From the NCBI GenBank assembly GCA_016780765.1, contig JADHLH010000003.1:1-64000 (forward strand): a DNA stretch of 64,000 nucleotides, read 5' to 3'. This document shows positions 47,038 through 57,421 of the stretch, piece after piece. The stretch comes from Alphaproteobacteria bacterium. GTDB taxonomy: Bacteria; Pseudomonadota; Alphaproteobacteria; Puniceispirillales; Puniceispirillaceae. The position numbers and the translations under genes are program-made. The number at the start of each line of letters is the position of its first letter. Position 1 is the first letter of the stretch. Under the pieces are notes generated by a model that was not told where the DNA came from, did no database searches, and worked only from the letters and a program-made list of their open reading frames with translations.

Positions 47038-49194
47038 TTGGCGGAGCGGTCATTCAAGAAAGAAGTCCAGCAACTGCGTATTGGCGCTGGCGAAGAGTTT
47101 CGCGGCGAAGGCATTCTGGCGATTACCAAGGCGTTGCTGGAAAATGGTGTTGGTTATGTTGGCGGTTATCAGGGCGCGCCGATCAGCCATCTGATGGATG
47201 TGCTTGCCGATGCCGAAGATATCCTTGGTGAACTGGGCGTGCGCTTTGAATCCTCTGCATCCGAGGCCAGTGCAGCAGCCTCGCTGGCAGCATCTGTACA
47301 TTACCCGATCCGCGGCGCGATCACCTTCAAATCTACCGTTGGCACCAATGTTGCGTGTGATGCGCTGGCCAATCTTGCTTCTGGCGGGGTTCTTGGCGGC
47401 GCGTTGATCATTGTGGGTGAGGATTATGGCGAAGGCAGCTCGATCATGCAGGAGCGCAGCCACGCCTTTGCGATGAAGTCCCAGATATGGCTTCTTGACC
47501 CGCGCCCCAATCTGCCGTCGATTACCGAGGCGGTTGGCCATGGCTTCAACCTGTCCGAAGCCTCAAACACCCCGGTGATGCTGGAAGTGCGCATTCGCAG
47601 CTGTCATGTGCATGGCAGTTTCACTGCCGCAGATAACCGGCCGCCAGCCCTGTCGGTGCGCGATGCGCTGGCCAATCCGCGGCGGGATACGGCGCGGGTT
47701 GTGTTGCCGCCAGCATCCTATGTGCATGAAAAGGAAAAATATGAGAAGCGGCTGCCCGCGGCGATCGATTATATCGTCGAAAACGGCCTGAATGAATGTT
47801 TCGGGCCAGAGGACACCAGGGTCGGCATTGTGTTGCAGGGGGGCATGTATAATGGCGTGATCCGGGCGTTGCAGCGCCTTGGCCTTGCCGATGTCTATGG
47901 CAAAAGCGCGGTGCCGCTTTATGTATTGAACGTGACCTATCCGCTGGTGCCGGATCAGTTCCTGTCCTTTTGTGAAGGCAAGGACCATGTCCTGATTGTC
48001 GAAGAAGGACAGCCGGATTTCATCGAGGAATCGTTGCGCGCCACCCTGCACCGGGCCGGGGCGCATATCGCGGTTTCCGGCAAGGATGTGTTGCCGATGG
48101 CGGGCGAATATACTGGCGCTGTCATGCTGAAAGGGGTAAGCGCATTCCTGACAAAAGCCGCGCCGCATCTGCTGCCCGATAGCAGGCGGGCACCCAATCA
48201 GCCAGAGGCCGATCCCGACATGCCGGATCTGTCGAAAACGGTTCCGCCGCGCCCGCCGGGCTTTTGTACAGGGTGTCCGGAACGCCCGATCTTTGCCGCG
48301 CTGAAACTGGCCGAACAGGAACATGGCCCCTTTCAGGTGGCTGGCGACATTGGCTGTCATCTGTTTGGGTCGCTGGCGCCATTCAATATTGGCGGCACGA
48401 CAATGGGCTATGGCCTGGGTCCGGCCTCAAACGCTGCCTTTCATGGTGGCGATGGTGAAAATCGACCGATTTCGATCCTTGGTGATGGCGGCTTCTGGCA
48501 CAACGGGCTGAACAGTTCGATCGGCAATGCTGTCTACAACAAGGGTGATGGTATCACCGTCATCATTGACAATTTCTACTCGGCTGCAACCGGCGGTCAG
48601 GACCTGTTGTCATCGCGCGCCGATAACGCCACGCGCGACACACGTCACCCGATTTCAAAAGCGGTTGAAGGTGTTGGTGTCGACTGGGTGCGGGAGGTTG
48701 ACCGGACCTATGATGTGGGCCGGATGCGCGCGGTGATAGACGAGGCATTGACCACCGACCATAGCGGGCCAAAGGTGATTGTCGCGTCGTCTGAATGCAT
48801 GTTGAACAGACAGCGCCGTGAAAAGCCGTTGATGAAAAAGGCGGTCTCTGACGGCCGTCGTGTTGTGAAGCCGAAATTCGGTGTGGATGAGGATGTATGT
48901 ACTGGCGATCATGCGTGCATGCGCCTGTCGGGATGCCCGTCACTGACCCTGAAGACGCTGGATGATCCGCTGCGAGATGATCCGGTGGCACATATCGACC
49001 AGAGCTGTGTGGGATGTGGAAATTGCGGTGAGGTTGCTGATGCGGCGGTTCTATGTCCGTCCTTTTATCAGGCAGATCTTGTCCATAATCCGCGAGCAGG
49101 TGAACGGATGATGGCACGACTGCGCCGGTCGGTGATCGGCTGGTTGCAGCGCCGTCGGGCCGCCCGCCGCCTGCAGTTTGAGACAGTGGCCTGA
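47038..49194 (+). CDS. iorA: Indolepyruvate ferredoxin oxidoreductase alpha subunit (IorA-like) with C-terminal 4Fe-4S domain
   Basis: GCPERPIFAALKLAEQEHGPFQVAGDIGCHLFGSLAPFNIGGTTMGYG (TPP domain); CVGCGNCGEVADAAVLCPSFYQ; TTG start at 47038 preferred. Confidence 0.88.
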   Translation: MAERSFKKEVQQLRIGAGEEFRGEGILAITKALLENGVGYVGGYQGAPISHLMDVLADAEDILGELGVRFESSASEASAAASLAASVHYPIRGAITFKSTVGTNVACDALANLASGGVLGGALIIVGEDYGEGSSIMQERSHAFAMKSQIWLLDPRPNLPSITEAVGHGFNLSEASNTPVMLEVRIRSCHVHGSFTAADNRPPALSVRDALANPRRDTARVVLPPASYVHEKEKYEKRLPAAIDYIVENGLNECFGPEDTRVGIVLQGGMYNGVIRALQRLGLADVYGKSAVPLYVLNVTYPLVPDQFLSFCEGKDHVLIVEEGQPDFIEESLRATLHRAGAHIAVSGKDVLPMAGEYTGAVMLKGVSAFLTKAAPHLLPDSRRAPNQPEADPDMPDLSKTVPPRPPGFCTGCPERPIFAALKLAEQEHGPFQVAGDIGCHLFGSLAPFNIGGTTMGYGLGPASNAAFHGGDGENRPISILGDGGFWHNGLNSSIGNAVYNKGDGITVIIDNFYSAATGGQDLLSSRADNATRDTRHPISKAVEGVGVDWVREVDRTYDVGRMRAVIDEALTTDHSGPKVIVASSECMLNRQRREKPLMKKAVSDGRRVVKPKFGVDEDVCTGDHACMRLSGCPSLTLKTLDDPLRDDPVAHIDQSCVGCGNCGEVADAAVLCPSFYQADLVHNPRAGERMMARLRRSVIGWLQRRRAARRLQFETVA

Positions 49195-49196
49195 TC

Positions 49197-50789
49197 ATGA
49201 CGCCAGGCATCGCAGATCAGACCCACGGTCAAGCTGGGCTGGACAACATCATAAAGCTGGCGGTGATGGCTGTTGGTGGCCAGGGCGGCGGTGTGTTGAC
49301 AAGCTGGATTGTCGATCTTGCCGAAGCGAATGGCTATGCCGCGCAGTCAACCTCTGTTGCGGGTGTCGCCCAGCGCACAGGTGCCACGATTTATTATGTC
49401 GAGATGCTGGCCGATACCGGCCGCAAGCCGGTTTTTTCCCTGATGCCTGCCGAGGCCGATGTTGACATATTGATTGCTGCCGAATGGATGGAGGCCGGGC
49501 GGGCGATGATCCGCAATTTCGTGTCGCCTGATCGCACGGTCCTGATTGCCTCATCACACCGTACACTTGCCGGCATCGAAAAATCAGTGCCGGGCAATGG
49601 CATCGCCGATGATGACGAGGTACGACGCGCGGCAGAAAAAATGGCCCATAAGGTCATCGCGTTTGATATGGAGGCGATTGCAGCAGACGCCGGCACAATG
49701 ATTTCTGCCAGCCTGTTTGGTGCGCTGTCGGGTGCCGGGGTTCTGCCTTTTTCCAGACAGGCCTTTCATGACACGATCCGGCGCGGCGGCCGCGGGGTTG
49801 AGGCATCGCTGGCAGCATTTGACGTGGCACATGAACGCGCCGCATCAGGCGGTGGTGATGTGCCTGCTGCACCGCCAAAGCCGCGTCTGAACACAGTGCC
49901 AGCTGTCAACGGCCCGGCCCGTCTTGTCGAGCAATGGCGCGGTTTGAATGCGCGGCTGGCCGATCTTCCCGATGCGGCGCGCCCGCTAGCCGAGGCCGGA
50001 CTGCGCAAGGTGGTTGATTATCAGGATGCTGCCTATGGTGCGGCCTGGTTTGATTGCCTTGAAACGCTTGTGACACTCGACAGGCAGCATGGTGGCGGCA
50101 GGCATGATTTTGCCTTTTCCGCACAGGCTGCCAAATATCTGGCGAATGCATGGTGCTATGACGACATTATCCGGGTGGCCGACCTGAAGACGCGTGCGGC
50201 TCGCACATCGCGCATCGATGACGAGGTTGGTGCCAGTGCGGCCACTATTGTTCAGGTAACCGAATATGTGCATCCGGGTGCTGCCGAGTTCATTTCGATG
50301 ATGCCGCGCCGGATCGGTCGCTATATCGATGCACGGCCCCGGCTGGTGCAGCGCATTGATCGGCTGGTCAATCGGGGCCGGCGTATCAGATCGGATTCAC
50401 TGCGCGGGTTCTTTGGCTTTTATCTGCTGGCGGGCATGCGGCGCTGGCGGCGCGGGCTGTATCGGCATGCCAGTGAAATGGCGCATATCGATGCCTGGCT
50501 GGCCGCGGCAACGGAACGGCTGCCGCATGATTACGCGCATGCTGTCAGCATTTTGAAGGCCCGGCGGCTGATCAAGGGCTATAGCGACACGCATGCACGC
50601 GGGCTTGGCAAGTTTGACAAGGTCATGCAGGGGGCCACGCGTCTTGCCAATCACCCGGATGCCGGTGAGTGGACCGAACGGCTGATCCGCACGGCGCTTG
50701 CCGATGCTGAAGGCAATGCACTGGATGGTGCATTGAAAACGGTGGACAGTTTCGTGGATGTTGATGGTGGCGCGGCGGGTACGGCCTAG
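49197..50789 (+). CDS. iorB: Indolepyruvate oxidoreductase beta subunit (IorB-like) with long C-terminal extension
   Basis: [50 protein letters not shown]; about 300-aa extension (DUF6537-like). Confidence 0.88.
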   Translation: MTPGIADQTHGQAGLDNIIKLAVMAVGGQGGGVLTSWIVDLAEANGYAAQSTSVAGVAQRTGATIYYVEMLADTGRKPVFSLMPAEADVDILIAAEWMEAGRAMIRNFVSPDRTVLIASSHRTLAGIEKSVPGNGIADDDEVRRAAEKMAHKVIAFDMEAIAADAGTMISASLFGALSGAGVLPFSRQAFHDTIRRGGRGVEASLAAFDVAHERAASGGGDVPAAPPKPRLNTVPAVNGPARLVEQWRGLNARLADLPDAARPLAEAGLRKVVDYQDAAYGAAWFDCLETLVTLDRQHGGGRHDFAFSAQAAKYLANAWCYDDIIRVADLKTRAARTSRIDDEVGASAATIVQVTEYVHPGAAEFISMMPRRIGRYIDARPRLVQRIDRLVNRGRRIRSDSLRGFFGFYLLAGMRRWRRGLYRHASEMAHIDAWLAAATERLPHDYAHAVSILKARRLIKGYSDTHARGLGKFDKVMQGATRLANHPDAGEWTERLIRTALADAEGNALDGALKTVDSFVDVDGGAAGTA

Positions 50790-51940
50790 CCGCCAGCCGC
50801 ATGCGTATCCAGAATCTGGCGGGCAATGATCTGCTTTTGCACCTCGCTGGCACCTTCATAGATTCGCAGTGCCCGAATTTCCCGATACAGTTCCTCAACC
50901 TTGACGCCGGTGCGCACACCATCACCGCCATGCAGCTGCACAGCCTTGTCAATCACCGCCTGCGCGGTTTCAGTGGCATGCAGCTTGGCCATGGATGCTT
51001 CCCGGCTGACCCGCGCCGCCCCTTTATCCTTGGTCCAGGCGGCCCGATAAATCAGCAAGGCGGATGTATCGATATCGAGCGCCATCTCGGCAAGGCTGGC
51101 CTGAACTGTCTGCATGGCGGCCAGCGGCGCACCGAACAATTCACGCTGGCTGGTGCGGGTCAGGGCTTCATCAAGGGCACGCCGGGCAAACCCCAGCGCG
51201 GCCGCACCAACGGTGGACCGAAAGACATCAAGCACCGCCATGGCAATGCCAAAACCCTTGCCGGCAGTGCCGATCAGCGCGTCTCCTGGCAGCTTCATGC
51301 CGTCGAAGCGCAGTCTTGCCAGCGGATGCGGGGCGATCACGTCAAGGCGTTCGACAATCTCCAGCCCGGGCGTATCTGCCGGTACCAGAAAACAGGACAG
51401 GCCTTTGGCACCCGGCCCCTCGCCGGTGCGGGCGAACAGCGTGTAGATATCGGCAATGCCGCCATTTGAAATCCAGGTCTTTTCGCCGTCAATGACCCAG
51501 CCATTACCATCGGCCTTGGCGGTGGTGGACATGTTGGCCACATCTGACCCGCTGGCTGGTTCCGACAGCGCAAAGCCGGCAATGGCACTGCCCTCTGTGG
51601 TTTTTGTCAGCCATTCGCGGTGTCCGGCATCACCGAACAGGCTGACCGGTCCCATGCCAAGGCCCTGCATGGCAAAAGCAAAATCAGCCAGACCATCATG
51701 GCGGGCCAGCGTTTCACGGACCAGACACAAGCTACGCACATCCAGTGTCGGCTGGTCCAGATTGGCGGTATGCCTCAGCCAGCCAGCCGCCCCCAGATCG
51801 GTGACAAGCTGCCGGCAGGCGGCGTCCACATCACTATGATCAACGCTAAGATGGGTTGCGCACCAGTCATCAAGCGCGCTGGCCAACTCGCGGTGAGCGG
51901 TGTCCAGAAAAGGCCAGTCAAGAAAGCTGCGATCCGGCAT
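50786..51940 (-). CDS. Acyl-CoA dehydrogenase
   Basis: [91 protein letters not shown]. Confidence 0.94.
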   Translation of the reverse strand: MPDRSFLDWPFLDTAHRELASALDDWCATHLSVDHSDVDAACRQLVTDLGAAGWLRHTANLDQPTLDVRSLCLVRETLARHDGLADFAFAMQGLGMGPVSLFGDAGHREWLTKTTEGSAIAGFALSEPASGSDVANMSTTAKADGNGWVIDGEKTWISNGGIADIYTLFARTGEGPGAKGLSCFLVPADTPGLEIVERLDVIAPHPLARLRFDGMKLPGDALIGTAGKGFGIAMAVLDVFRSTVGAAALGFARRALDEALTRTSQRELFGAPLAAMQTVQASLAEMALDIDTSALLIYRAAWTKDKGAARVSREASMAKLHATETAQAVIDKAVQLHGGDGVRTGVKVEELYREIRALRIYEGASEVQKQIIARQILDTHAAGG

Positions 51941-52752
51941 CAGTCCCCCTCGAAGACCGGCTTTTCCTTCGCAACAAAGGCCTTGTAGGCGCGTCGGAAA
52001 TCTTCGGTCTGCATGCAGATGGCCTGTGCCTGTGCCTCGCTTTCGATGGCGGCTTCAAGGCTCATCGACCATTCCTGATTCAGTTGTGTCTTGGTCATCA
52101 TGTGGGCAAAGTTCGGACCGGCAGCGATGCGGCTGGCCAGGGTATTTGCGGCCTCATCGAGTGCGCTGGCCGGGTGGATTGCATTCCAGAACCCCCATGC
52201 CAGGCCCTCATCGGCACCCATACTGCGGCCGGTATAAAGCAGGTCCGCAGCGCGGCCCTGTCCGATGATTCTCGGCAGCATCGCGCAGGCACCCATATCA
52301 CAGCCGGCCAGCCCGACACGGGTAAACAGGAAGGCGGCTTTTGCCTCGGGCGTTGCCAGTCGCATATCTGCTGCCATCGCCAGAATGGCCCCGGCGCCAA
52401 CGCAGATACCGTCAACAGCGGCGATCACCGGCGTGCCGCAGGACAGCATGGCCTTGACCAGATCGCCAGTCATCCGGGTGAAGCGCAGCAAGCCCTTCAT
52501 ATCCATATCGACAAGCGGCCCGATGATGTCATGTACATCACCGCCCGAGCAGAAATTGCCCTCATTTGATGCCAGAATGACGGCATCCACGTCATCTGCA
52601 TAGACCAGGCTGCGAAAGCAATCGCGCAATTCGGCATAGCTGTCGAAGGTCAGCGGGTTTTTGCGGTCAGCCCCCTGCAGGCGAATGGTCGCCACGCGGT
52701 CCTGCCAGTGCCAGTCGAAATGCGTTGGCTGCAAATCCTTCATCACGGTCAT
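51940..52752 (-). CDS. Enoyl-CoA hydratase/isomerase family protein
   Basis: [78 protein letters not shown]. Confidence 0.94.
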   Translation of the reverse strand: MTVMKDLQPTHFDWHWQDRVATIRLQGADRKNPLTFDSYAELRDCFRSLVYADDVDAVILASNEGNFCSGGDVHDIIGPLVDMDMKGLLRFTRMTGDLVKAMLSCGTPVIAAVDGICVGAGAILAMAADMRLATPEAKAAFLFTRVGLAGCDMGACAMLPRIIGQGRAADLLYTGRSMGADEGLAWGFWNAIHPASALDEAANTLASRIAAGPNFAHMMTKTQLNQEWSMSLEAAIESEAQAQAICMQTEDFRRAYKAFVAKEKPVFEGD

Positions 52753-53240
52753 TCTTCATCATCTCCCAGCTGTTCCAGCAGACCGGCAAGCAGATCAAGC
52801 TGTTCGCTGTCGAGATTGGCAAACATGCCATTGACCCATGTTTCGTGCGCCACCGCCATCTGCTGAAAGCGCTGATGGCCAAGGCTGGTTAGCCTGACAG
52901 TAGCTGCCCGCTTGTCATCCGGGGCAACCTCACGCAGGACAAGACCTTCACGGATCAGGCTCTCAACAATACCGGTCACATTGCCGTTGGACACTTTCAG
53001 ATGCGTCGACAGTGCGCTCATCCGTAAGCCGTCTTCATGCCAGCTCAGCGTCGCCATGACATCAAATCGCGGCAAGGTGGTTTCGAAATCGTCACGAAGC
53101 GACGCGCGCAATCTGTTCAGAAAATTGCGGTTGCGGTCAAGCATACGCAGCCATACCCGCAGGCGCTGCTTTGACAGGGACATCCCGGCATGGTCGTTCA
53201 GTGCTGCTGGATACAGTGGATGCAGTGTGCTGTCCTTCAT
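52749..53240 (-). CDS. MarR-family transcriptional regulator
   Basis: [52 protein letters not shown]. Confidence 0.93.
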   Translation of the reverse strand: MKDSTLHPLYPAALNDHAGMSLSKQRLRVWLRMLDRNRNFLNRLRASLRDDFETTLPRFDVMATLSWHEDGLRMSALSTHLKVSNGNVTGIVESLIREGLVLREVAPDDKRAATVRLTSLGHQRFQQMAVAHETWVNGMFANLDSEQLDLLAGLLEQLGDDEE

Positions 53241-53989
53241 CCTTCACCGCCATTGATTGCTATTGTCTGGCCATTCACCGCATCAGACCCCTGCCCGCAC
53301 AGCCACAAGGCAGCAGTACTGACTTCCTGCGGCGTGATCAGCCTGCCAAGCGGGCTCATCTCGGCAAGGGCACCCGTTGCATCCTCACGCGACTTGCCGG
53401 TCTTGGCAATGATATTGTCGATGCTGCGGTCGGTCATCTCGGTGTCCAGATATCCCGGACACAGTGCATTTGCGGTGATACCGCTGCTGGCAAGTTCTGC
53501 CGCTGTCGATCTTACCAGCCCGTTGACCCCGTGTTTGGAAGCACTGTAGGCGCTGGCATAACGGTGGCCGGACAGTCCGGTGATGGAAGAGATGGCAATC
53601 AGCCGTCCCCAGCTGCATTTGGCATTGCGAAGCTGCTGCAGGCCGGCCCGAAAGGTCAGAAAACATCCGGTCAGATTGACCGCCATGATGCGGTGCCACA
53701 TCTCGGTAGATGTGCGATGCAGGGGTGCGCTTTCGGCGATGCCGGCATTGGCAATGACGATATCTGCATGTCCGATTGATTCGAACATCGCATCGGTCGC
53801 TGTCTCATCGGTGACATCCAGTATGTGCGCGGTGATGCCATGCGTGGCGTCAGTGACGGCCTGAAGCGGTTCGGGGCGGCGTCCACAGATATGGACATCG
53901 CCGCCAGCGGCAGCAAAATCTTCGGCCAGAACCCGGCCAAGCCCGCTGCCACCACCGGTAACCAGAATTCTCTTCCCTGATAAATCCAC
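53237..53989 (-). CDS. SDR-family oxidoreductase
   Basis: RILVTGGGSGLGRVLAEDFAAAGGDVHICGRR; YSASKHGVNGLVRSTAAELASSGITANALCPGYLDTEM. Confidence 0.92.
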   Translation of the reverse strand: MDLSGKRILVTGGGSGLGRVLAEDFAAAGGDVHICGRRPEPLQAVTDATHGITAHILDVTDETATDAMFESIGHADIVIANAGIAESAPLHRTSTEMWHRIMAVNLTGCFLTFRAGLQQLRNAKCSWGRLIAISSITGLSGHRYASAYSASKHGVNGLVRSTAAELASSGITANALCPGYLDTEMTDRSIDNIIAKTGKSREDATGALAEMSPLGRLITPQEVSTAALWLCGQGSDAVNGQTIAINGGEG

Positions 53990-54058
53990 CTGTGCTTCCC
54001 CCTCGTTAGGCTCACCACCTTATGCCATCAATTGCGGCCGGGCGAGTCTCTGCGCCAT

Positions 54059-56347
54059 CTAGACGCGGATGCCAATCCCTTCTCCGCGCTCTGACAGACG
54101 TTGCAGCTGATCGCGTCCGGGATGATATGGTTCTGGCCATGCCTCGTCCTTGTCACCCAGAGCCGCTGCGGCGTGCAGCGTCCAGTAGGGGTTTGCAAGG
54201 TGCGGGCGGGCAAGGCACACAAGATCGGCACGACCCGCCATCAGGATCGAATTCACATGGTCAGGTTCATAGATGTTGCCGACCGCCATGGTCGGGATAT
54301 TGCGCTCGTTGCGGATCCTGTCTGAAAACGGCGTCTGGAACATGCGCCCGTAAACAGGCCGTGCCTCGATCGATGTCTGTCCGGCGGACACATCAACAAT
54401 ATCAACACCGGCACTGCGGAACGCTTCGGCAATCTCGACCGCCTCGCTGCCATCCACACCTGTTTCTGCAACCCAGTCGGTTGCCGAGATGCGCACGGAC
54501 ATTGGCCGGTCTTCTGGCCACACAGCCCGCATCGCTGAAAACAGCTCCAGCGGATAGCGCAGCCGGTTCTCCAGACTGCCGCCATATTCATCGCTGCGAT
54601 GGTTTGACAGCGGTGAGATGAAGGACGACACCAGATAGCCATGCGCGGCATGCAGCTCGATCATGTCAAAGTCGCATCTGGTTGCCATTTTGGTGGCTGC
54701 CACAAATTCAGCCGTGACCATATCCATGTCCCGGCGGTCCATTTCTTTCGGCACGGCATTGGCCGGCGACCACGCAATTGCTGATGCCGACAGCAGTGGC
54801 CAGTTGCCATCGCGCAATGGTGCGTCCATCTCTTCCCAGCCAAGCTGCGTTGATCCCTTGCGCCCGGCATGGCCGATCTGCATGCAGATTTTCGCCTCGG
54901 TCTCGGCATGAACGAAATCGACGATCCGCGTCCAGCCGGCCTCATGTTCAGGGGTATAGAGCCCGGGGCAGCCCGGGGTGATGCGGCCCTGGGCACTGAC
55001 GCAGGTCATCTCGGCATAGATCAGGCCGGCACCGCCCTTGGCGCGTTCGGCGTAATGCACAAGATGCCAGTCATTAGGTGTGCCATCGACGGCCTTGTAC
55101 TGCGCCATGGGTGATACAACCAGGCGGTTTTTCAGGCGCATGTCGCGCAGGCGATAAGGCGCAAACATCGGGGCGCGATGAATGCCATTTTCACCCGCCT
55201 GCTGCTGGAACCAGATTTCGGCTGATTTCAGCCATTCAGCATCGCGCAGGCGCAGATTTTCATGGCCAATCCGCTGTGATCGTGTCAGCAGCGAATAGTT
55301 CAGCTGCACCGGATCAAGGTGCAAATACCGCTCGACATCCTCGAACCATTCGGTTGAGTTGCGCGCCGCAGACTGCAGGCGCAACACATCCAGCCTGCGA
55401 TCTTCCTGATAGCGGGAAAAGGCGTTGTCCAGAGTGGCTTCACTGGTCAGCAGATCGGCAAGGGAAATGGCGGATTCAAGTGCAAGCTTGGTCCCCGATC
55501 CAATCGAAAAATGGGCTGTGGCCGAGGAGTCGCCCAGCAGCACAACATTCTTGTGATACCAGTTTTCACACAGAACACGATTGAAGTTCAGCCAGGCTGA
55601 CCCGCGCATATGACGGGCATTCGACATCAGGCTGTGGCCGCCCAGATGCGCTTCAAAAATCTCTTCACATGCCGCGATGTTTTCATCCTGCGTCATGTCA
55701 CCAAAGCCCCAGGCATCCCAGGTGTCTTCGCTGCATTCCACAATGAAGGTCGCCGTATCTTCTTCGAACTGATAGGCGTGCGCCCACACCCAGCCATGGC
55801 GTGTTTCTTCAAAAATGAACGTGAAGGCGTCATCGAACTTCTGCCGCGTGCCAAGCCAGACGAACTTGCAGGCGCGCCGGTCAATTTCGGGGCGGAACGC
55901 ATCTTCGAAATGCGCGCGAATGCGGGAATTCACACCGTCAGCCGCCACCACCAGATCATGGTCGGCGCACAGCGCATCAATATCATCGATATCAGTCTCG
56001 AATTTCAGCGTCACGCCCAGCGCAGAGGCGCGGTCCTGCAACAGCATCAGCAGCTTTTTCCGCCCAATGCCACAAAAGCCATGACCGCTGGATACCAGAC
56101 GCTGACCCTTGTGAATCAGCGCAATATCATCCCAGTAGGCAAAATATTCCTTGATCGCAGCAGCACTGACGGGATCATTTTCATGCAGGTTGGCCAATGT
56201 TTCGTCGGACAACACAACGCCCCAGCCGAATGTGTCATCGGCACGGTTTCTCTCAATCACCGTGATATCATGGGACGGATCCCGCAATTTCATGCTAATC
56301 GCGAAGTACAATCCGGCCGGACCACCACCAAGACAGGCAATTTTCAT
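54059..56347 (-). CDS. Bifunctional flavin monooxygenase-OYE-type reductase (2-aminobenzoyl-CoA monooxygenase/reductase or salicylyl-CoA 5-hydroxylase/oxidoreductase family)
   Basis: N-terminus [23 protein letters not shown]...[23 protein letters not shown]-terminus OYE barrel [29 protein letters not shown]...[10 protein letters not shown]...[30 protein letters not shown]. Confidence 0.93.
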   Translation of the reverse strand: MKIACLGGGPAGLYFAISMKLRDPSHDITVIERNRADDTFGWGVVLSDETLANLHENDPVSAAAIKEYFAYWDDIALIHKGQRLVSSGHGFCGIGRKKLLMLLQDRASALGVTLKFETDIDDIDALCADHDLVVAADGVNSRIRAHFEDAFRPEIDRRACKFVWLGTRQKFDDAFTFIFEETRHGWVWAHAYQFEEDTATFIVECSEDTWDAWGFGDMTQDENIAACEEIFEAHLGGHSLMSNARHMRGSAWLNFNRVLCENWYHKNVVLLGDSSATAHFSIGSGTKLALESAISLADLLTSEATLDNAFSRYQEDRRLDVLRLQSAARNSTEWFEDVERYLHLDPVQLNYSLLTRSQRIGHENLRLRDAEWLKSAEIWFQQQAGENGIHRAPMFAPYRLRDMRLKNRLVVSPMAQYKAVDGTPNDWHLVHYAERAKGGAGLIYAEMTCVSAQGRITPGCPGLYTPEHEAGWTRIVDFVHAETEAKICMQIGHAGRKGSTQLGWEEMDAPLRDGNWPLLSASAIAWSPANAVPKEMDRRDMDMVTAEFVAATKMATRCDFDMIELHAAHGYLVSSFISPLSNHRSDEYGGSLENRLRYPLELFSAMRAVWPEDRPMSVRISATDWVAETGVDGSEAVEIAEAFRSAGVDIVDVSAGQTSIEARPVYGRMFQTPFSDRIRNERNIPTMAVGNIYEPDHVNSILMAGRADLVCLARPHLANPYWTLHAAAALGDKDEAWPEPYHPGRDQLQRLSERGEGIGIRV

Positions 56348-56544
56348 CGTCAGAGCCTCTTCAAAGCTTGCAAGCGCCACCGCAGCCTTTGCAGGGATGC
56401 TCTTATGAGAATGACATTGGCGCAGAACAATTTCAAGCTTAAACCAATTGCATTTATGCCACAGCCGCATCTATAGTAGTTGGCAGGTGGGCCGAAAACG
56501 AGGATGGCAGGCACACCAGAAACCGGGGCGTTGTGAGGAAACAG

Positions 56545-56970
56545 ATGAAGGTATTCAGCTTTTCGCAGGATATCGGATTTCGGCATTGCGATCCGGCCGG
56601 GATCGTTTTCTACCCACGATATTTTGAGATGATGAACGATGCGGTGGAGCTGTTTTTCCGTGATGTGGTCGACTGGCCCTTCAGCCGCATGCACGCTGTG
56701 GACCGGCGCGGGATTCCAGCCGTATCCGCGCATCTTGATTTCAAGTCACCGGGGCGTCTGGGTGACCAGCTTGACTGGACATTGAGGGTCAGCCGGCTTG
56801 GCCGGTCCAGCGCCACCATGATGCATCAGGCCATGATCGGTGATACCGAGATATTGAGCGGGACGACAACGATCGTTCATACCGATCTGGACAAAATGGG
56901 CGCTCTGGCATGGACGGATGACGTTCGCGGCGCGTTGGCCGCTTATGTCAATGACGGGGAGGCAGGCTGA
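56545..56970 (+). CDS. 4-hydroxybenzoyl-CoA-thioesterase-like (YbgC/4HBT family)
   Basis: FSQDIGFRHCDPAGIVFYPRYFEMMNDAVELFFRDVV hot-dog-fold motif. Confidence 0.9.
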   Translation: MKVFSFSQDIGFRHCDPAGIVFYPRYFEMMNDAVELFFRDVVDWPFSRMHAVDRRGIPAVSAHLDFKSPGRLGDQLDWTLRVSRLGRSSATMMHQAMIGDTEILSGTTTIVHTDLDKMGALAWTDDVRGALAAYVNDGEAG

Positions 56971-56971
56971 C

Positions 56972-57382
56972 ATGCCATTGACGGACATACAGCCGGCGGG
57001 CTGGAAGGCACCGAAGGGTTATGCCAATGGCATGCTGGGTGAAGGCAGGGTGCTCTGCATAGGCGGGCAGATCGGCTGGAATGCGGATCAGCGCTTTGAG
57101 GTGCATGATTTTATCGGGCAGATGCAACAGACATTGCGCAACATTGTCGAGGTGGTTGAAGCGGCAGGTGGCCAGATTGAAGATATCGCGCGCCTGACCT
57201 GGTACGTGACCGACAAGGCTGAATATCTGGCCAGCCAAAGCGCTGTCGGGGCAGCTTATCGCGAGGTCATGGGCTATCACTTTCCGGCGATGACAATGGT
57301 GGTGGTCAGTGCACTGGTAGAGGATGAAGCCCGTCTGGAGATTGAGGCAACGGCCATTTTGCCAAAGCAAGAGGATGGCTGA
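56972..57382 (+). CDS. RidA-family protein
   Basis: GWKAPKGYANGMLGEGRVLCIGGQIGWNADQRFE...QTLRNIVEVVEAAGGQIEDIARLTWYVTDKAEY. Confidence 0.92.
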   Translation: MPLTDIQPAGWKAPKGYANGMLGEGRVLCIGGQIGWNADQRFEVHDFIGQMQQTLRNIVEVVEAAGGQIEDIARLTWYVTDKAEYLASQSAVGAAYREVMGYHFPAMTMVVVSALVEDEARLEIEATAILPKQEDG

Positions 57383-57421
57383 CAGCAAAGTCTGCCGCCA
57401 GATGCAAGGGGGAGATTTTCA

